A DNA stretch of 64,000 bases. It comes from Effrenium voratum (taxonomy: Eukaryota > Sar > Dinophyceae > Suessiales > Symbiodiniaceae). Made by a program: the position numbers and the translations under genes. The notes beneath the pieces are model-generated. The model had not been told where the DNA came from. It did no database searches and was given only the letters and a program-made list of their open reading frames with translations. The stretch lies in the NCBI GenBank assembly GCA_963377175.1, contig CAUJNA010003505.1, positions 1,585,702-1,649,701 on the forward strand, read 5' to 3'. Position 1 is the stretch's first letter. Each line of letters begins with the position of its first letter. Positions 31,636-45,977 of the stretch are shown here, one piece after another.

Positions 31636-34600
31636 CTGCGATGGGCGCTCATGGCCCCTAAGCACGCAGTGACACGCAGACCCTCCTGGGGATCTAAGGT
31701 CCAAGGGCTTTGAGAGCGTCACTAGCGACCCTAAGAGTTGCTCCTGTCTTCCAAAACCGTCACTAGCGACCCTTTCCAAAGAGTTGCTCTGGGTCATTTG
31801 CTTTGACTCTTTGATTTGAAACTGCATGGGTCGGCTACGGCCTGGCTTGCGGCGCTTGCGCCCGCCATCACCGGAGCATCGGCCCATGAGGATCCCGAAG
31901 CCTCCAAGTGAAGTCTACCTTTTGAAGCGCTACGGACCTGAAGGGAGTGAACGCTTGGGCGGAATGTCTGATCTTTCTTTTGTAGGGAAGCAAGCGAGTT
32001 GTTTCTGCGGAGTTCTAAGACATGTGCTTCGCACGCGCCTGGCGGTTCTACACGTGGCGGTTCTTCCTCCAAAAAAAAGCACTCGACCAAAAATAGATCT
32101 TGCTCAAGCTCTCCTTTTGGCTCTGCGCGTGTTTGGCTGAGCTCTTGTCCCATGGTCTTGGGCGGGGGGATTCAAGGAAAGTCTACAGGCTTCAAGGATG
32201 GACGGCTCGACCGCCCTGGTGATCAGCACTTTGAGCCACGGCTCATTCTGCCATTTGGGCCTCGAGAATTTCAAGCCGCAGGAACAGAAGCGTTGCATCA
32301 ACGATGAATCTTGTTCCCCCAACTGTCATCCGGAAAACTTTTGTGGAAAACTCCCCTGGGGCCTGCGGTGTAAACTCGGGTGTTTCCTCCTTCCTTTTGG
32401 ACAGTTAACCCAAAGGAAAACCAACAAGCAAAAGTTTCCGATTTGAAAAAACGACACCGTGCCTCACTCATGTCAAAGGGCCCCTTGTCGGTCAAACCAG
32501 GTGACCCCCCCTCCCAGATTGGACCTCCATCAATTTGGCTTCCTCAAAATTGCTGATATCCACCGGCAGTTTGATAATATGGTTTCACGTTGGGGTCTCA
32601 ATCTGACATGTGCCAGCAGCTCAGGCCGCCATGTTTTGTTGCCTCGTCCCTGTCCGTGTCGGCCACTTTGGGCAAAGGGCTCTGGCAATCGCCAGGCTCG
32701 TGTTCGCACGGTGCAGGGCAACTGGTCTAAGACGTCAAAGACGTCAAAGACACGGACATGTCCGGCACCATCGAAACGACTCGTGCGGGTGGACTTCGCT
32801 TTTGGCTTTGAAGGCTACCTATATAAAAGCCTACAGGGTGGATGGGTGACCATCACATGAACCACAGTTAAGGCTCTCTCTTTTCATGGGCTGAAGTATC
32901 GAAGGCTGATGTGTTGAGCGGTACTTCTTTTGACCAGTTCTCTTTTGGCGTGTGGGTTGACGCATAAGCTGAGCTTGGACCCAGCACTGTATGCGTGCAA
33001 AGCTCTTGGTCTGTCTTGCCCCTGTCGCGGCCATTTCTTGCCAAGGTCCGAGCGTGGCTTGCTTTTGGATATCTCCCCACCCCGCGTTCACCAGGTCCTC
33101 TGAGGGGACATGGATTTTGTGGTGGGCCATCTGCAATTCCATAAACCACTTTCAATCAGTGGGGGCAAAATCCACACTCGCTTTTTGTCGGGGAATGAGA
33201 GATGCCCTCCTTCCAACCATGGATCCTTGCAGGGAATTTGTTGGGGCTTCTTCACTTGCATCCCTACAGAAAACCAGCATGGGTGTCGCATGAGTTGGAG
33301 CCCTCCGGGTGGCTGGCTTCCACGCACTGGGACTTTGGGACAATCTTCCCCCGTTTCAGGGTTGTTCTTAGAATGGGGAATCATCCTCTGCGCACATATT
33401 CTCAGCGCGACAATCTTGAGATGATGTCAAAGGGCTTTGTGTTGCTTTGAAGCCATTGGGTCTCAGTTTCTCCTTTTGTGGCCCCTTTCCATGAGCATCG
33501 GAACCCTCACGGTGTTTGGCCATTCTCTTCCAAGAACCCCCGGAACGTTGGAGTAGCACAGCTCGAACTTTCAGTTTTCCTGGCCCCGGCCGGTGAGCAG
33601 CTGTGCGCCGGTTCTCATTGAGAAGCCAGGCGTGAGCTGGCAGCGGTGAGACGCAAGCAACCATTTAGCACCAGTGCGGATGATTCCCTGTGCTGCACAT
33701 GATAAGGTTACAGCCCGGAATGTTGTGCTGTCTCTGTTTAAAGGTTTGACACTGGTCGCCAGCTGAGGAAAGCAAAACAGGAAACACAGCTCAGATGGGG
33801 GAACGCAGCTCTTTCTCAACGAAACCCCACGGCAAGGTGCACACTATCCATTTGACAGAGTTCTGCTTGGGGTTGACCCCAAACTCCCAAGCACATCTGA
33901 TACTGGTAGGAAAGCCGCAAGATCCACACGGACAGCAATGATATCCAAAGGGTTTTCTATCCCACCCACAGGGTTGCTCCTAAAACAAGGAAAACAAACA
34001 TATTGCAAAGAAATCTACACACCACACACACCCCGACCCCCCGGACACCCGCCCGAAGACCACAGGCCCATGGTTGGGGGCATGATGCCAACATTGTCGC
34101 AAGGTCCTAAGGGCGGAGCGGTTGCGAGGGGATGCTTTCACTTTGCTTAACTTGCCCTGGCATGCGAGCTGTTGCACCAGGGCTTGCCTCAGAAGTGGAT
34201 TCTTGTGGAATCACTCCCCTGCACCGCCAAACCATCCATCCAATCCAAAACTATTGCAAACTCCCTGAATATAGCGAGCGAAGCAATGACTAGCTGCTGT
34301 AAATCACGGACCATGCACAGCCCCACTTGCAGCGTCAAAGTGATCAGGATACTCGCATGCTGAAAGGAACTGGAAATCAAAGCTGATGGCCTTTTGGGCC
34401 ACAGGAACGGAGCACACCCTGCAGTGTTAACCTAGCCTTTCTCATAGTGAAACTCCTCAAACTCGCATCAACGAAGTTGGTTTGTGTCAGCACACATTGG
34501 TTCGCAGATTTCCAAGTTCGTAGGGTCGATTCCCGAAGTATCCGCAAGTACGAACACCATGGGTTCCTGTAACTTACTCTATGGTTTGCGGTTGGTTCAC

Positions 34601-37600
34601 TTGCTTAGCACTGGTTTCGTCTCGCCGGCGCTTGGTCGTAGGTCTGCGGGCCGGGCCGGAATGGATGAAAGTGCTTCCAGTGTCCAAACAGCAAGAACCA
34701 AGTAAGTTGTGTAGCACTTCGTCATTTTTCAGTTTGAGTAAGTCATACCTCAGTTTGTTGCCATGGCCCGGCCAGTCGAATGCCCTCGTTTTTGGGCCGA
34801 ATTATCGGCAGAGAAGCGGAAGCGGTCAGAAGGGGATCGGGTCGCACCCGGAAAGCTCCCACCTGGGAGAGCATTGATGGAGGCAAACATCTAAGAAAAG
34901 GATCGCTTTTAGGATTGGCTAAGATGAAATCTTGGGTACGGATTATTTGGTGAGCCCCTTTGCATGGAAATTCATGTGCCCACTTGACGCTTTCTGCACT
35001 TCCTGGGCTTGTGGTGCCAAAGGCTCAGGAAGTCAGCAGCTTTTGAAATGGATCTGGATCCTAAAGATGGATCTTCTGAACATCATCCAAAAGTGGTTCA
35101 CCATTTTGGGGGCTGGGTACTTGCCAACTACAAGTCAGCACGCATTGACAAGCAGCTGCTGATGTCATATTTCGTATCCCAAGCCTTGTTGACGTGGAAG
35201 GGATTCGGGCAAAGCTACTCAACGCAGACCACCCTCCAAACTATGACATGGGTCTGTTTCAAAATTGAGAAACACGCAATTACTGTTTCTTTTCCTGGCT
35301 TGCCTGTAAACTCAAAACCTGCCAAAGGAAATTGTGTCCACAATGAAACACCTATTTGCAACCAGAAGGTAACTCGGGAAGACTCTCATTTGTGCTTCAA
35401 CAAGCATCAAACTTTTCGGATGGTCCCTCGTGTGGTTGAGGTAAATGAACCCCAGCACATCACTAATAGAGGTTGTGTTGCCCTGGAGCTTGGTCACAGT
35501 TGAATCAGATCCTTTTGTAGAATAGACGTAACACCGAGGAAACCAGGATCAACACACATGCCAAGGGAAAGCAGGGAGCTCGGGGAATAACAAAGTTGCT
35601 CAAATCTTGGCAATCATCCTTGCCATCGTACATGGCACAAATAAACGTCTGCTATGGAAAGGAGATCACGCGGCTCAGAGCCAGAAAAAAAGGCAAACCG
35701 TATTGTTGTGTCTTCTGTTTTGTGAGGAGGTGCGAGAAAGGCTAAAAGCATCGTGAACATCAGCAGCACACAGCGGAACAACTCACGAGGGTTCCACAAA
35801 CTTTTCTCGCTTTTTGATGAAACACAATTGCGTCAGAACCCTTCATGCAGAGCACCTTTGGCGCAGCTTCGCTCTCCCAGTGTACCAAAAGGGTGATGTC
35901 AACTTTCGTGGGCGACTGCCAACATGAACAAAGGATCAGCCAGGGTCATGGCTCTCTGAGGAATGTTCATGATTGTTTTGTGAGGGTGTTGGAATTGTCC
36001 CTGTGTTGCGCATACAAGACCATGTAGCTGTTGTTATTACAAGACATGAAACAATGCGAATGCAGGCTATCTTTTAATGCAGCTCCCTGACTTGCAAGCC
36101 AGTCCAATCCGCGCGCCACCCAGGGCCAACCGATGTGGAGCTATGCCAGGGATTCTCCCAGCGGAATGGAGCATGACGACATGGAACTCAAGCAATCTCT
36201 TCTTGGGATCGGAGCCCTTTTGGGACTAGGTCCATCAAACGCCGTCTTGATTGCTATTGCGCCTACATGGCCAGCTCACCTTGGCGATGTAAATGTCTGA
36301 CTCCGGAAAAGTTGTTTGCACCAAGTGCTGGTTCTATCCGTCCCCTGTTTTCCCCTCCGTATCAGTTCCCAGACCTGCAAAACCAGTGAAGGGATGTGCC
36401 CTGGCGCAGCGAAAAGGTGTGACTTTTGCTTGCTCAGGCAAGGGGCGCGTTTTAATTGAGTGGCCATCCCACCCAGAAACAGAAGCAGCCTCCCTTGTAA
36501 TTCCGTGCGTTCGCTTTGGCACCTGCTTCCCTTACTCACTTCCTGAGTGGATCGGCCAATACCCTTCCAAACTTTTTATTGAACACTAGAATCATCTTCC
36601 CAAAAGCTTAAAGTGCAGGAACTCGGAGAGTGAGCTTAACGGAGCCTTAACGCGTTTCGTTTCGAGGCTCTGAGCGCCGTGCCCGCTTTCTTTGCACTGG
36701 TAGGCTTTGTATACCTTGACAGGTTTGCTCACAAAATGCGGCGCCTTGGAGAGAAAATAAACGCCTGTAGGCAAAGTGAGGACGACTCAGCCAGGGGAAG
36801 AAAAGGCAGGTTTCCTCATAGTGTGACCTCAAAGGGAAAACAGGTTTCTCACATATGTGGTCCCAAAAGTCAGTTTTCAAAAGTCGAAGTTGAAAGTTTA
36901 ACACGGGAGGGTCACTGTCCGAAGCCGGCAAAGTCCTTGTGAAGGTCTGCTGACCAACCCTGCTTGCATCTGCTTGGTTTTCTCAGCTGCCAACACCTGC
37001 ATGATTGCTTGCCAGACTCCGTTCCCTACCAAGTCATCTTTTTGTCTGTCCGAACTTTGGCGAAGTGTTCAACTTGAGGGGCCGCAAAGGTCTCTGACAT
37101 CCCGAAGACACAAACCCCAGATCCAATGTCAGAGGGACAGATCCAATGTCGTTGTGCCTTTCGGCGCCCCTTTGGGAAAGTATTCCTCCAAAAGCGGGTC
37201 AACGCATAAGCTTTGCCGAAATCCTATGCCTAATTTACGCCTCACAAGTCTATTGAAGACTCGGGCCCGGGCCTGGTTTCGTTTTCGGGGCTGTGAGCTA
37301 CAACATAAAAGGAACCTGACTTGGAAGCCAAAAAGAGTGCAACAGGGGCAACATGCCGCTCGATAAGCAATGGCTGCCAACCATGTTCTCGCGGCCTGGG
37401 TCTGAGGGGTTCCCATTGGCTTTCTTTCCGTCCTGGAGCATCCGATTGATCTGGCGCTTTACGCTTGCCCCCCACCCCACCCCACCACTTGGGCCGGCCT
37501 TGAAGAAAGACCACGCCACAAAGAGCCTGGAGGCTCGTAGTTTGCGGACGCCAAAACAGTCGCTAAAACACGATAGGATTCCTGACACATCCCCTTTCGA

Positions 37601-38840
37601 CAATCACCTCATCAAGGAGAAGCGCGATTCAAATCGGCAACCAACAGGCGGTTTGTAAATCAGCCACAAGGGGGGGAATACAATACAAGCGCCTGTACGG
37701 TCATCCCACAGTGCACATAGGGACATTGTAAATTAGTCTCAAATTCAGCAATTACTTAAGGCCATCAAAGATATGATGCGCGCTGTGAATTCCTGACATA
37801 CTCACAGTAGACCAGAAACTTGGAAGTCATAGGTTCCCAATGCTGCATATCTTGCGCTTCATTGGCATGGCCGCAAAAACGAGGCAGCAATAGCTACTAG
37901 TATGGATGTTTGCCCCCTGCCACCCCAATTGTTGGAAGACCCTGTTGAGGGTTCTTTGGGAAATTCGGGACTTCGGGAACAAGACCCATGTCATCCCTCC
38001 ACTTCCCCGAAAAATCAGCATGGAACCTCCAAAAGGGACCCAATTGCAAGCTTGGTATTCAGCGGGTTCCATGCCCGGTGGCATAGGATCAAGGTCACCC
38101 ACTTGCCAGTTGGTTTCAAAGGGAAACCAATTCCAGGTTAAATATAGAGACCCCTGAGAAACTCTCTGACGAATGAACTGGGCCAGCGGGCATCAGGAAG
38201 GAGGAAACGAAGAGGCCAAAAAGTCCCAGCTGGACACAGACCTCAGCGGATCTTTTGTGTTGTGAGTTGATCTTGCTTTCCAGCCAGTTCCTCCTCCTGC
38301 TTCTGCTTCTCGCAAACGTGTGTTTCATGACCATCGTCAAGGCAAATTCCGGACTACGACATCCGGGCTCGGATCAAACCGCTGTTTGAGTCCCCCGAGT
38401 CAAGACTTGTCCAGGGCAGCAGCCAAAACAAGCTTGCCTAACTCCAATCCAAAGTGGAGGTTTCCCCTTTTCCAGTTGGGGGGAGTGATTGCTACATTCA
38501 GCAGGTACCTTTTGCGAGCTTGTTGCCTGCCTTGCGAAGACGCCATTTGCGGCTACTGTGCTAGCATGCATCTGTAACTAACCCACCCAGGGGGTTGGAG
38601 TTGGATGCTTGCCTTTTTTCGAAGACCAGTATGCTGTTGCGAGGAACACGCAGCCCTCACGCCAGTGGTTGCTTGCTAAGCATTTGAGCAGAGCCCCAAA
38701 GGGAAGGCTCCTAGTTCTACCCCCTGCGGAACAGGTAGAGCCAATTACTAAAAAGGCCAACTTGTGGTGCGCTGCTTTGAGATGGCTGAATAGACAGCCA
38801 CCTGAGCATCCCACTTTCTTGCACCGCAGGACTGCTTGTA
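31636..38840. other. no supported gene over about 7 kb
   Basis: Unique-looking, moderately GC DNA, probably intron or intergenic. Weak coding-like islands (33,570-33,640 minus; 34,620-34,690 plus; 36,640-36,690 plus) lack motifs or clear splice borders. I see no tandem repeats of note in this stretch. Confidence 0.4.
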
Positions 38841-38841
38841 T

Positions 38842-38892
38842 TGCAGAGAGGATCATGCTGACGAAGATCTGGCGCGCAGCTGTCATGGACTA
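38842..38892 (+). CDS. weak candidate terminal exon, plus strand
   Basis: After CTTGTATTGCAG the frame reads ERIMLTKIWRAAVMD and then TAG at 38890-38892. The acceptor is good and the peptide is plausible, but it is short and has no partner exon identified. Confidence 0.22.
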
Positions 38893-39594
38893 GTTCCTTG
38901 GAGAAGCTTTGGTTTGACCAGGCAGAACATGAAACCGGGTACTGCTCACTAGCACATTGAAGGCTACCCTTTTCAATCCATGACCAAACCCGGGGAAACA
39001 AATATGATCACAGGCCCAAATAAGGAAGAGTATCTGTGGTCCCATTACCGCTGAGAACAAATCCCTTCGAATCCCCCTTGTCCTCCCTGATCAGTGGCGG
39101 AAGCTTTCTCGTCAGAGAATCTCCCGAACCCTGCTGTGAACCTCGAGAAGTTAAAACCAAAAACACCCACACACACAACTCCATGTTAATTGCAACTAAC
39201 ATCAACTAAAGCCCTGTTTAGAAAGGAAATCCTACTTAAAATCTAAATTACAATAGATATTCAAACTCAATTCTGTCCTTCTTACATGCTGGTCTTCCAA
39301 ATAAATGTCTCTTTGAATCCTATTTGGAAAGGCATTCTACATTTAAAGTCTAATAAACATAGTGTTCATATGTGCAAAAATCCATTGTTAAGCTTTAATC
39401 AATTTGACAAGAAAAACACTACTTTAACCCTTGCCTGCTAACTTCTATGTATATCCTGGCTAATGTTAATTTGACATCATAGAAAATAATTTATCCTGAA
39501 ATGATCATTCAACGTAGAAGTTATACTTGAAGCATGTCCTTATTGAGTTCTATTTGGATTCTAAGTAAAATGTAATCAGAAACAAATTTGGCGT

Positions 39595-39890
39595 AAGGCG
39601 TGAAAGGAGCATCCTAAGGAGCTTTATAAGGAGCGTTAGAAGTAGCCTCTCAAGGACTCTTGTTGGAAGCTTTGCAAGTGAGCCTGAAAAGAGCTGTACA
39701 AACAGCTTTGCAAGAGAAGCACAAGAAGTCTTTTCAGGAGCCGTACAAAAAGGAGCCTTTCATCCAGCTTTAGAAGGAGCTTCATGATATGGAGTCTTCA
39801 AAGCAGCTTCTCAACGAGCCTTATCAGAAGCTAAAAATCCTTATAAGGAGCTTCACGATGAGCCTGAGAAGCTATACAACAGCTTGAGTG
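39595..39890. repeat. degenerate minisatellite, unit about AGGAGCTTTATAAGGAGC
   Basis: AGGAGC-TT(T/C)-A and AAGGAGC/AGAAGC motifs recur every 12-24 nt across about 300 bp with many substitutions. The flanks at 38,893-39,594 and 39,891-41,000 show no gene. TA-rich runs occur at 40,034-40,060. Confidence 0.6.
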
Positions 39891-41031
39891 AAGACGTTCA
39901 AGCCAAATGTTGAAAGAATGTAAACTAGAAAATCCAATTCGAGTCTGCCCTTACTGACTGTGTTTAGTTTGTTTAACTCAAAATCCTCAATGTGTGTGTT
40001 TTTGTTTTTTGTTTTGTTTTTTGCTTTTATTTTTTATGTATATATATATATATATGTATATGTATTATTTGGTCAGCGTCGGGAAAATGCCCACGAACAC
40101 CTAACACCAGGAAGGCCCAAACCCAGACCATATTCGACAAATGTTCTTGCTTTGGAGCGCATCTCCACTTCAAGAACTTCTAATCGCGTTCTTCTCGCGT
40201 CAGGGACGATCTTTGTGCAAACAAAAGCATCCATGTCGATGCTTACAGGTGCGACGCAATCGCCGCAGCCACGCTGGACCCGAGCCAAACGAACAGCACT
40301 CTGTAAGCTCGGCCGATGGCTCCCAAGCTTCCGCAATCTCAAACAAGAGGAAATCCCGCCCAAATGAAGATGATGTCTGCTGGTTCCAACAACTCTGCGC
40401 GACGTCCAAGTTAAGAAATGTCTCCAAGTTGTGAGATTGCCATGGACAGTTCGCGAGAGTTCGCGAGATGGCGGAGACCTTTCTCCTTTCGATGTGAAGC
40501 AGCAACTGTTTCTTAGCCCATGCAGACCGCACCCTCTTCTTTGGAAGCTCGTCCGCTTCCATGGCTCTTATCAGGTATTGCTGAGGAGTAATACTGATCC
40601 TGACATGGTGGGTATTCAAATCCACCCTTGCATCCTCACCAGAAACAAGAGACACATAAGCACCTGGAGCAACCAAAAGCAGCACAACCAACACTTCTCC
40701 TTTAAGTGTTGTTTCTTGGTTTTCTCGAGTTGCTTTGTTCTTTTGATTCTAGTTGCTTTGTAGTCAAGTGCCCAATTGGCATTGTCAAACTTAAGAAGTC
40801 ATGTGTATGCGTGTGTGTCTTTAGCCTTGAACTAAGTAGGAAAAAGAAGTAGTGCCACACAGAACAATTATAGTGAATCCGCCGACCCCATGCCTGGTCC
40901 AGACTGGACGCTTTTGGCATGGGGGCGGTGTGTTCTGTGTTGCTGTTGTTGATATATTGTCTATGAGTTTGATGTAAATATAATTATGTATATAATGTCC
41001 CTTGGGGCGGGAAAATACGTCAGCAGGATTT

Positions 41032-41089
41032 CTGGATCTCTGGATCTCTGAATCTCTCGATGTCTGGATCTCTGGATCTCTGGACCCTC
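41032..41089. repeat. GGATCTCT octanucleotide repeat
   Basis: Seven imperfect CTGGATCT units, including AATCTCTCGATGT variants. Confidence 0.9.
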
Positions 41090-43884
41090 CCCCCCCCCAC
41101 CCCTGCATGTCTGTCTGTGTCTCTTTGTGTGTCTGTCTTCGTGTTCGCGAACGGGTCTGTGCACGCGTGCCTCTCGGTCTCGGTTGGTGTGTCTTTCTAT
41201 GTCTACGTCATGTTTCTGTCATGTGTACGTGTGTCAGCGTGTGTCCGTCTCTGTCGCCCCGGGCCGAAATTCTGAGCCCTATGGGGGCGGCGGAACCAGG
41301 CCGCAGGCCATTAAATAATATTTGAGCACCATCACATATTGCGGGAAGTTCACACTCCTTTGTTTCCGTTCAGAAATGGCTTAACCATGGTCGCACCAAG
41401 AACATATCAAAACAACGAACTCAGAGGAGAAGTTTGGTGTTGCCCAAAGCTTTCTTTGTTGGTTTTTTCGAGGATTTGGGTGTTTTGTTGTGTTCTCTCA
41501 CTTCTTCTCGGTGTTTGGAATTGTTGTTCAGCTTTGGAAACTTGTGTAGTCAAGTGCAAAGAAGCAAGCTCACAAGGCTAACAAACACAAAAACCAGAGT
41601 GTGTGTGTGTGTTTAATTAGAGTATTCAAAACAACACAATGAAAACCGTGCTTTCGCAAATTCAGATGGCCGAATTCCGGCCACCCATCAAACGCAATGC
41701 AAAGCAGGTTTTCTAGCATGCTTGCAAGGAAGTAAAGTGAAGGTAGTTCATGCGGCGAGGGAGGCGGGGTGACAGTGTGTATATGTGCGTGCGTTTGTGT
41801 GTATGCGTGCGGCCACTATGCGGCCTCAGTGGAAGAATCTAGGCCTCCTGATTTTGAGCAAAATGTGCAATGCCCGTGGTGCGCATGTGCTGAATGCTCG
41901 GCCAATCCTTGTTTGGCGCTCTATGGGGCAACTCCAGTGCTGGCTTGATCGTTGTGCAGGTCAGTCTGAAAGCAACGAATGAGCCAAGCAGTCAAGCTGA
42001 GGGATGAATTCTCGGTCGGGATGGAGCTCCAACGTCCTTTGTTTTATAGGACCCCTTGACCCTCCAATAACAAGCACCAAGCGCTCATTTGCAAGAATAA
42101 TATCCTTATCCCCCTGCGGAAAAAAAACACAGACTATTATAATCATTATTAGTATTACGATTATTATGATTATTATTTATTGTCAGTATTATCATTATGC
42201 TAGTATCACTATTATTATCATTGTTACTGTTAATATGTATGTGTCCACATGTGTGTTTGCATGTGTGCTCAACTCCTAGGATTATCTTTATGTTCTTTGC
42301 CCACATAGGTCCTTTTCTGCCTTGCAGGCTCCCGAACATGTTGATCCCTCTCGTAACCATGCCCTCCCGTTTCGGTCCGGACGCCTTGACGTCACTCACG
42401 CCCATCCTCTCTCTCAACAACAGCACCTCGCAGAGCCAGTCTTTGCACACAAACAATCGTGTCCCCAAACTGCCCCAAAGGCCCGAAAGCTTGAGTGTGA
42501 CAGCAACTTGGACCCTTCATTCAGTTTGGACCCTTGGATAGGGGGAAAAACGTTTGAGGGTTTTTGTAAAATATGACTGACCCTGTTGCGCTGGGATCTT
42601 TGATGAACTCAACCCCTCTTTCTGGGCAAGCTGTCATTCTGCGCAATCTCCTCCGCCGTGCTGACTCTGGATTCATGGCTCAGTGTTGTTCATCACAAGT
42701 GTCGTTCATCCTTACATGCATGCCGGGGTGAGACTTTTGTAGATGCTATCGCGCGCAAACACATCTGCAAACCTGCCCTACAATCCTGACTGCTCCTATG
42801 TTGAACACTGTTTCGAGAGCCTAGGCGCGGGTTGAGTCGCTTCATCAGCTTTGCCTGCAAAGCTCAAACTCGAGATCTGCGTGGGACAGTTTGTCCAACT
42901 CAATCCATTCACTTGACCACTTTTACCTTTTGGCCTCCAGAAAACCAACAACAAAGGGTTGGGGATCGAACAAAATGCATGGGTCACCGAACAGCCGGCA
43001 ACACCAAAAGCCCCAGCTAACGAAGCAACGGAGACTCTCAGATCATCCTTCCAAGCAGAAGCCTCCTTCGGAGGGTGGGCCTGGGCAGTTTGGCCAGAGA
43101 AAAAGGCGGGCCTCTTCAACATGAAGTGAGTTCATTGCCATCGAAGCCCTGGTGACAAATAGGGGTTCTGGGAAAAGGCCAAACTAACCCCACTGTGTGG
43201 CTTCCCCCAAGGAGGAAGTTCACAATGAGTCGGGCTATCTTTCGGACTCACTGTTTGGTCACCATGGGTGGGTTCTCTGCAAACACAAAACAACTTTCTG
43301 ATAGCTAGTGGGAAGCTTGCGTCGATTTCCCCAAACATTCGAGGTTACTGTGTTTGTTGCTGGTAGTACACAGGGATGCTTTTGTCACCAAAAAAATAGG
43401 CTGGTGGTACGGTGATTATTTCCAATACCTGGCCACAAACAAGTCTAACTTGCGTTGGTCGTTGGTCAAAGGAAGGATCAAACCAAAGAGTCGTCCACTG
43501 TTGGCTAGCGAGAAGGCAGACCAAATCTTTCAATTTGGCTAGTTGTATTAGCAGAAAGACTCCAACAAGAACGTCTATTGCTAGGACCGGAATCTCCATT
43601 TGGGGAAAGGGCACCCTGTTGGGTTCCTCATTAATCTGCAGGTTCAAAAGCCAAGCTGTTTTTTGTTTTGTTGAATACTCCCCACAAAAACGTGTGGAAC
43701 CCCGCAAAAGGGGACCTGACTTACCTCAAAAGGAACTCCGTTCGGAAAATGCATGGGTTCTGCGCAGTAGTTTGAAACCCATTTTGACCATGATGGCTGC
43801 AAACTGTCAATGATTTAGCCCTCTACGTTCATCGATATACCACAAGCTCCGTTCGATGGAGCCACGAGCGGGTCCCGCCCGCTC
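41090..43884. other. no supported gene
   Basis: Contains CTGT/GTGT-rich sequence at 41,100-41,250, a short GT run at 41,600, and an ATT-rich trinucleotide patch at 42,130-42,240. No exon could be supported. Confidence 0.45.
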
Positions 43885-43952
43885 TCAGAGCAAGGGCCCC
43901 AAGCCAGGAAGGCGCTCTGCAGCCAGAGGGACAGCAGGTTCCCAAGGACGAC
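43885..43952 (-). CDS. candidate terminal exon of gene B
   Basis: 68 bases after CTGGCTCAG. In the phase left by the 46,035-45,978 exon they read RPWEPAVPLAAERLPGLGPL and end in TGA at 43887-43885. Another frame (VVLGNLLSLWLQSAFLAWG) is also open and coding-like, so the reading is uncertain. Confidence 0.33.
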
Positions 43953-44247
43953 CTGAGCCAAACTGGGGGCAAAACGAGTCCTATGGCTCCTACAAAACAC
44001 TTTTTGAAGGGTGGGAAGATTCAGCTAGCATCTGCCAAACCCACTTGTACATGTGTTCACACAATGGTACACTTTGCATATTCACAAAATCGTGTATATA
44101 TACATATAAATTATATATTAATGGATAATGTGTGGTTGTTCTAAAATCCTTCGTCTCGAAACGGCCATTCTTCGCGAAATCAGATATTACATCCGCGAAT
44201 CTTTCGCGGATTCATCGCTGTGCATTTTTGATTGATAAAGTCAGATT

Positions 44248-44385
44248 GTCGCAACTTGTCAGCACAAGGGTAGTACGCGAAATGCGCTTCCGCAACTCAA
44301 GCTGGAAAGTCACAACTTCTCAGTACAAGGGTAATACTTGACATGCACTTCCGCAGCTCCACCTGGAAAGTCATAACTGTTCAGC
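44248..44385. repeat. 61-bp tandem repeat, about 2.3 copies
   Basis: GTCGCAACTT, GTCACAACTT and GTCATAACTG start units at 44248, 44309 and 44370. Each unit carries CACTTCCGCA-like and GCTGGAAA-like parts. Confidence 0.85.
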
Positions 44386-44596
44386 TTTCATTTCTCGCTG
44401 ATGCACAAGATACAGCTTTGCAACACTTTCGTTTTTGCGAAACAACACAATACTTTCGCAACTCCATCGCGAGTCTTTCGCGGAGGTACCTCAACCAACA
44501 CCGATGGTCGCCGAATACTAAACTCCTTACAAGGATCTTTAGAACAACTCCCATATATGTAAATACGTTGACACACACAAGCATATCAGAAGGCAA

Positions 44597-44690
44597 GGTG
44601 CAAGTGGGTGCAAGTGGGTGCAAGTGGGTGCAAGAGTGGGGGCAAGTGGGTGCAAGTGGGTGCAAGTGGGTGCAAGTGGGTGCAAGTGGC
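44597..44690. repeat. GGTGCAAGTG decanucleotide minisatellite
   Basis: Nine 10-bp units with one variant (CAAGAGTGGGGG). Confidence 0.95.
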
Positions 44691-45977
44691 GCGTTCTCCT
44701 GCCAGCAAAATCAAGGTCACGCCGGCCGCTACACAGGCCGGCTGTTTTTGAGCGTGTTTGGCAGCGTGCTTCAGCAGAATCGAAACCTTCTCGGGAGATC
44801 GCTCACCAGGACGCTACGACTATCGCATTTGCACTCTGTTGGGGCAGTACATCTGACAGCAGATTGCCGGCCAACCAAAACGGGCAAGAGACCAACTTGG
44901 GCCAATATGGCCAACTCTGGCAAGCGCTCTGGCCGGCTTTACTTCTGCAAATAGACATACTGGCACAGCTGTGCGTTCCCCAATCTTATGTTGTCCTCTT
45001 TGCCTGCACATCCTTTGGTAAATCCGTTTTCATATGGGAAACAAATGGGCTCCATATAGGAATGCTTCACCTGCCAGAGCTTGCGTGGGCTCCCCGTCCC
45101 AAAATTGCATCGAATTGTTGCTGGGCTGCGGAAAGGAAGAATGACCTGCCACAATAAGCAAGTTCCCTGCAGCCGCCATGGCAACCGCTGGTTCTCCCAT
45201 GGCGAAAAAAACACTCCCCGAACTCTTGACAGTTGATTTTTAAAAGAAACCGCATCCCTCCACCCCACCCGCTGGGGGAACCGTAAACCCTGCCCCGCAC
45301 ATCAACACTGGAAGTGGGGGCGCAAACCAAAAAGTGGTTGGCTCCCACCTCCAACTGGAATCAGAAGGCTTGTCATAAGGCAGTTATGAAACGGACTCCG
45401 CGGGTACCCATTTTGCCGAAAGGCTTTCTGAAGGAGAATCCTGAAGAAGTGGTTGCGTGTCTCCGCCTCGTTCTTCTCCTGCGGTCACTCTCTCTTTCTC
45501 TCTCGCTCTCTCTCCCTCTCTGTTGGCGCAACGTGACGGCGCCTCTGGATTGGCAAGGAGCTAAGCCAACATTGTCGGATGCAGGCCGTTCTTGCAACAG
45601 CCTCCTGTTGAGCCCTTTTCATCAACTTGCTGGGCAACGGGTGCGGTTGCAGGGTTGCTCATACAAAGGGTACAACAACACACAAGCGGGAAGGGGCCAT
45701 GTCAACAAGGCTTCCTTGGCTTCCCAAAGTCTCGGGCCAGCACCCCCAGCTGAGCTGTTCCCTTTTGATCCCTTTTGCACCAGCTCAACAAGAACAACAT
45801 GTTTGCTGTTGGTTTGTTTCAAGTGTGCCAAACTGCCAAACATCCTGGCAGCTTGCCTGCCCACACAAAAAACGCCACGCGCGAGGCAAACCTCGCTGCC
45901 AATACATGGCAAAAAGGGGGGGGGCTGAATTCGGTAACCGGAAGGAAACCACAGCCGCGGGGCTGGCAAACGCCCAC

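Noticed and set aside
34932..35503. Long plus-strand frames of about 75 and 164 codons
   Set aside because: No biased codon use, no motif and no splice borders; consistent with chance frames in moderate-GC DNA.
40200..40694. 164-codon minus-strand frame with a signal-peptide-like start
   Set aside because: The hydrophobic start has GTG, not ATG. The region has no exon-like codon bias and overlaps other open frames.
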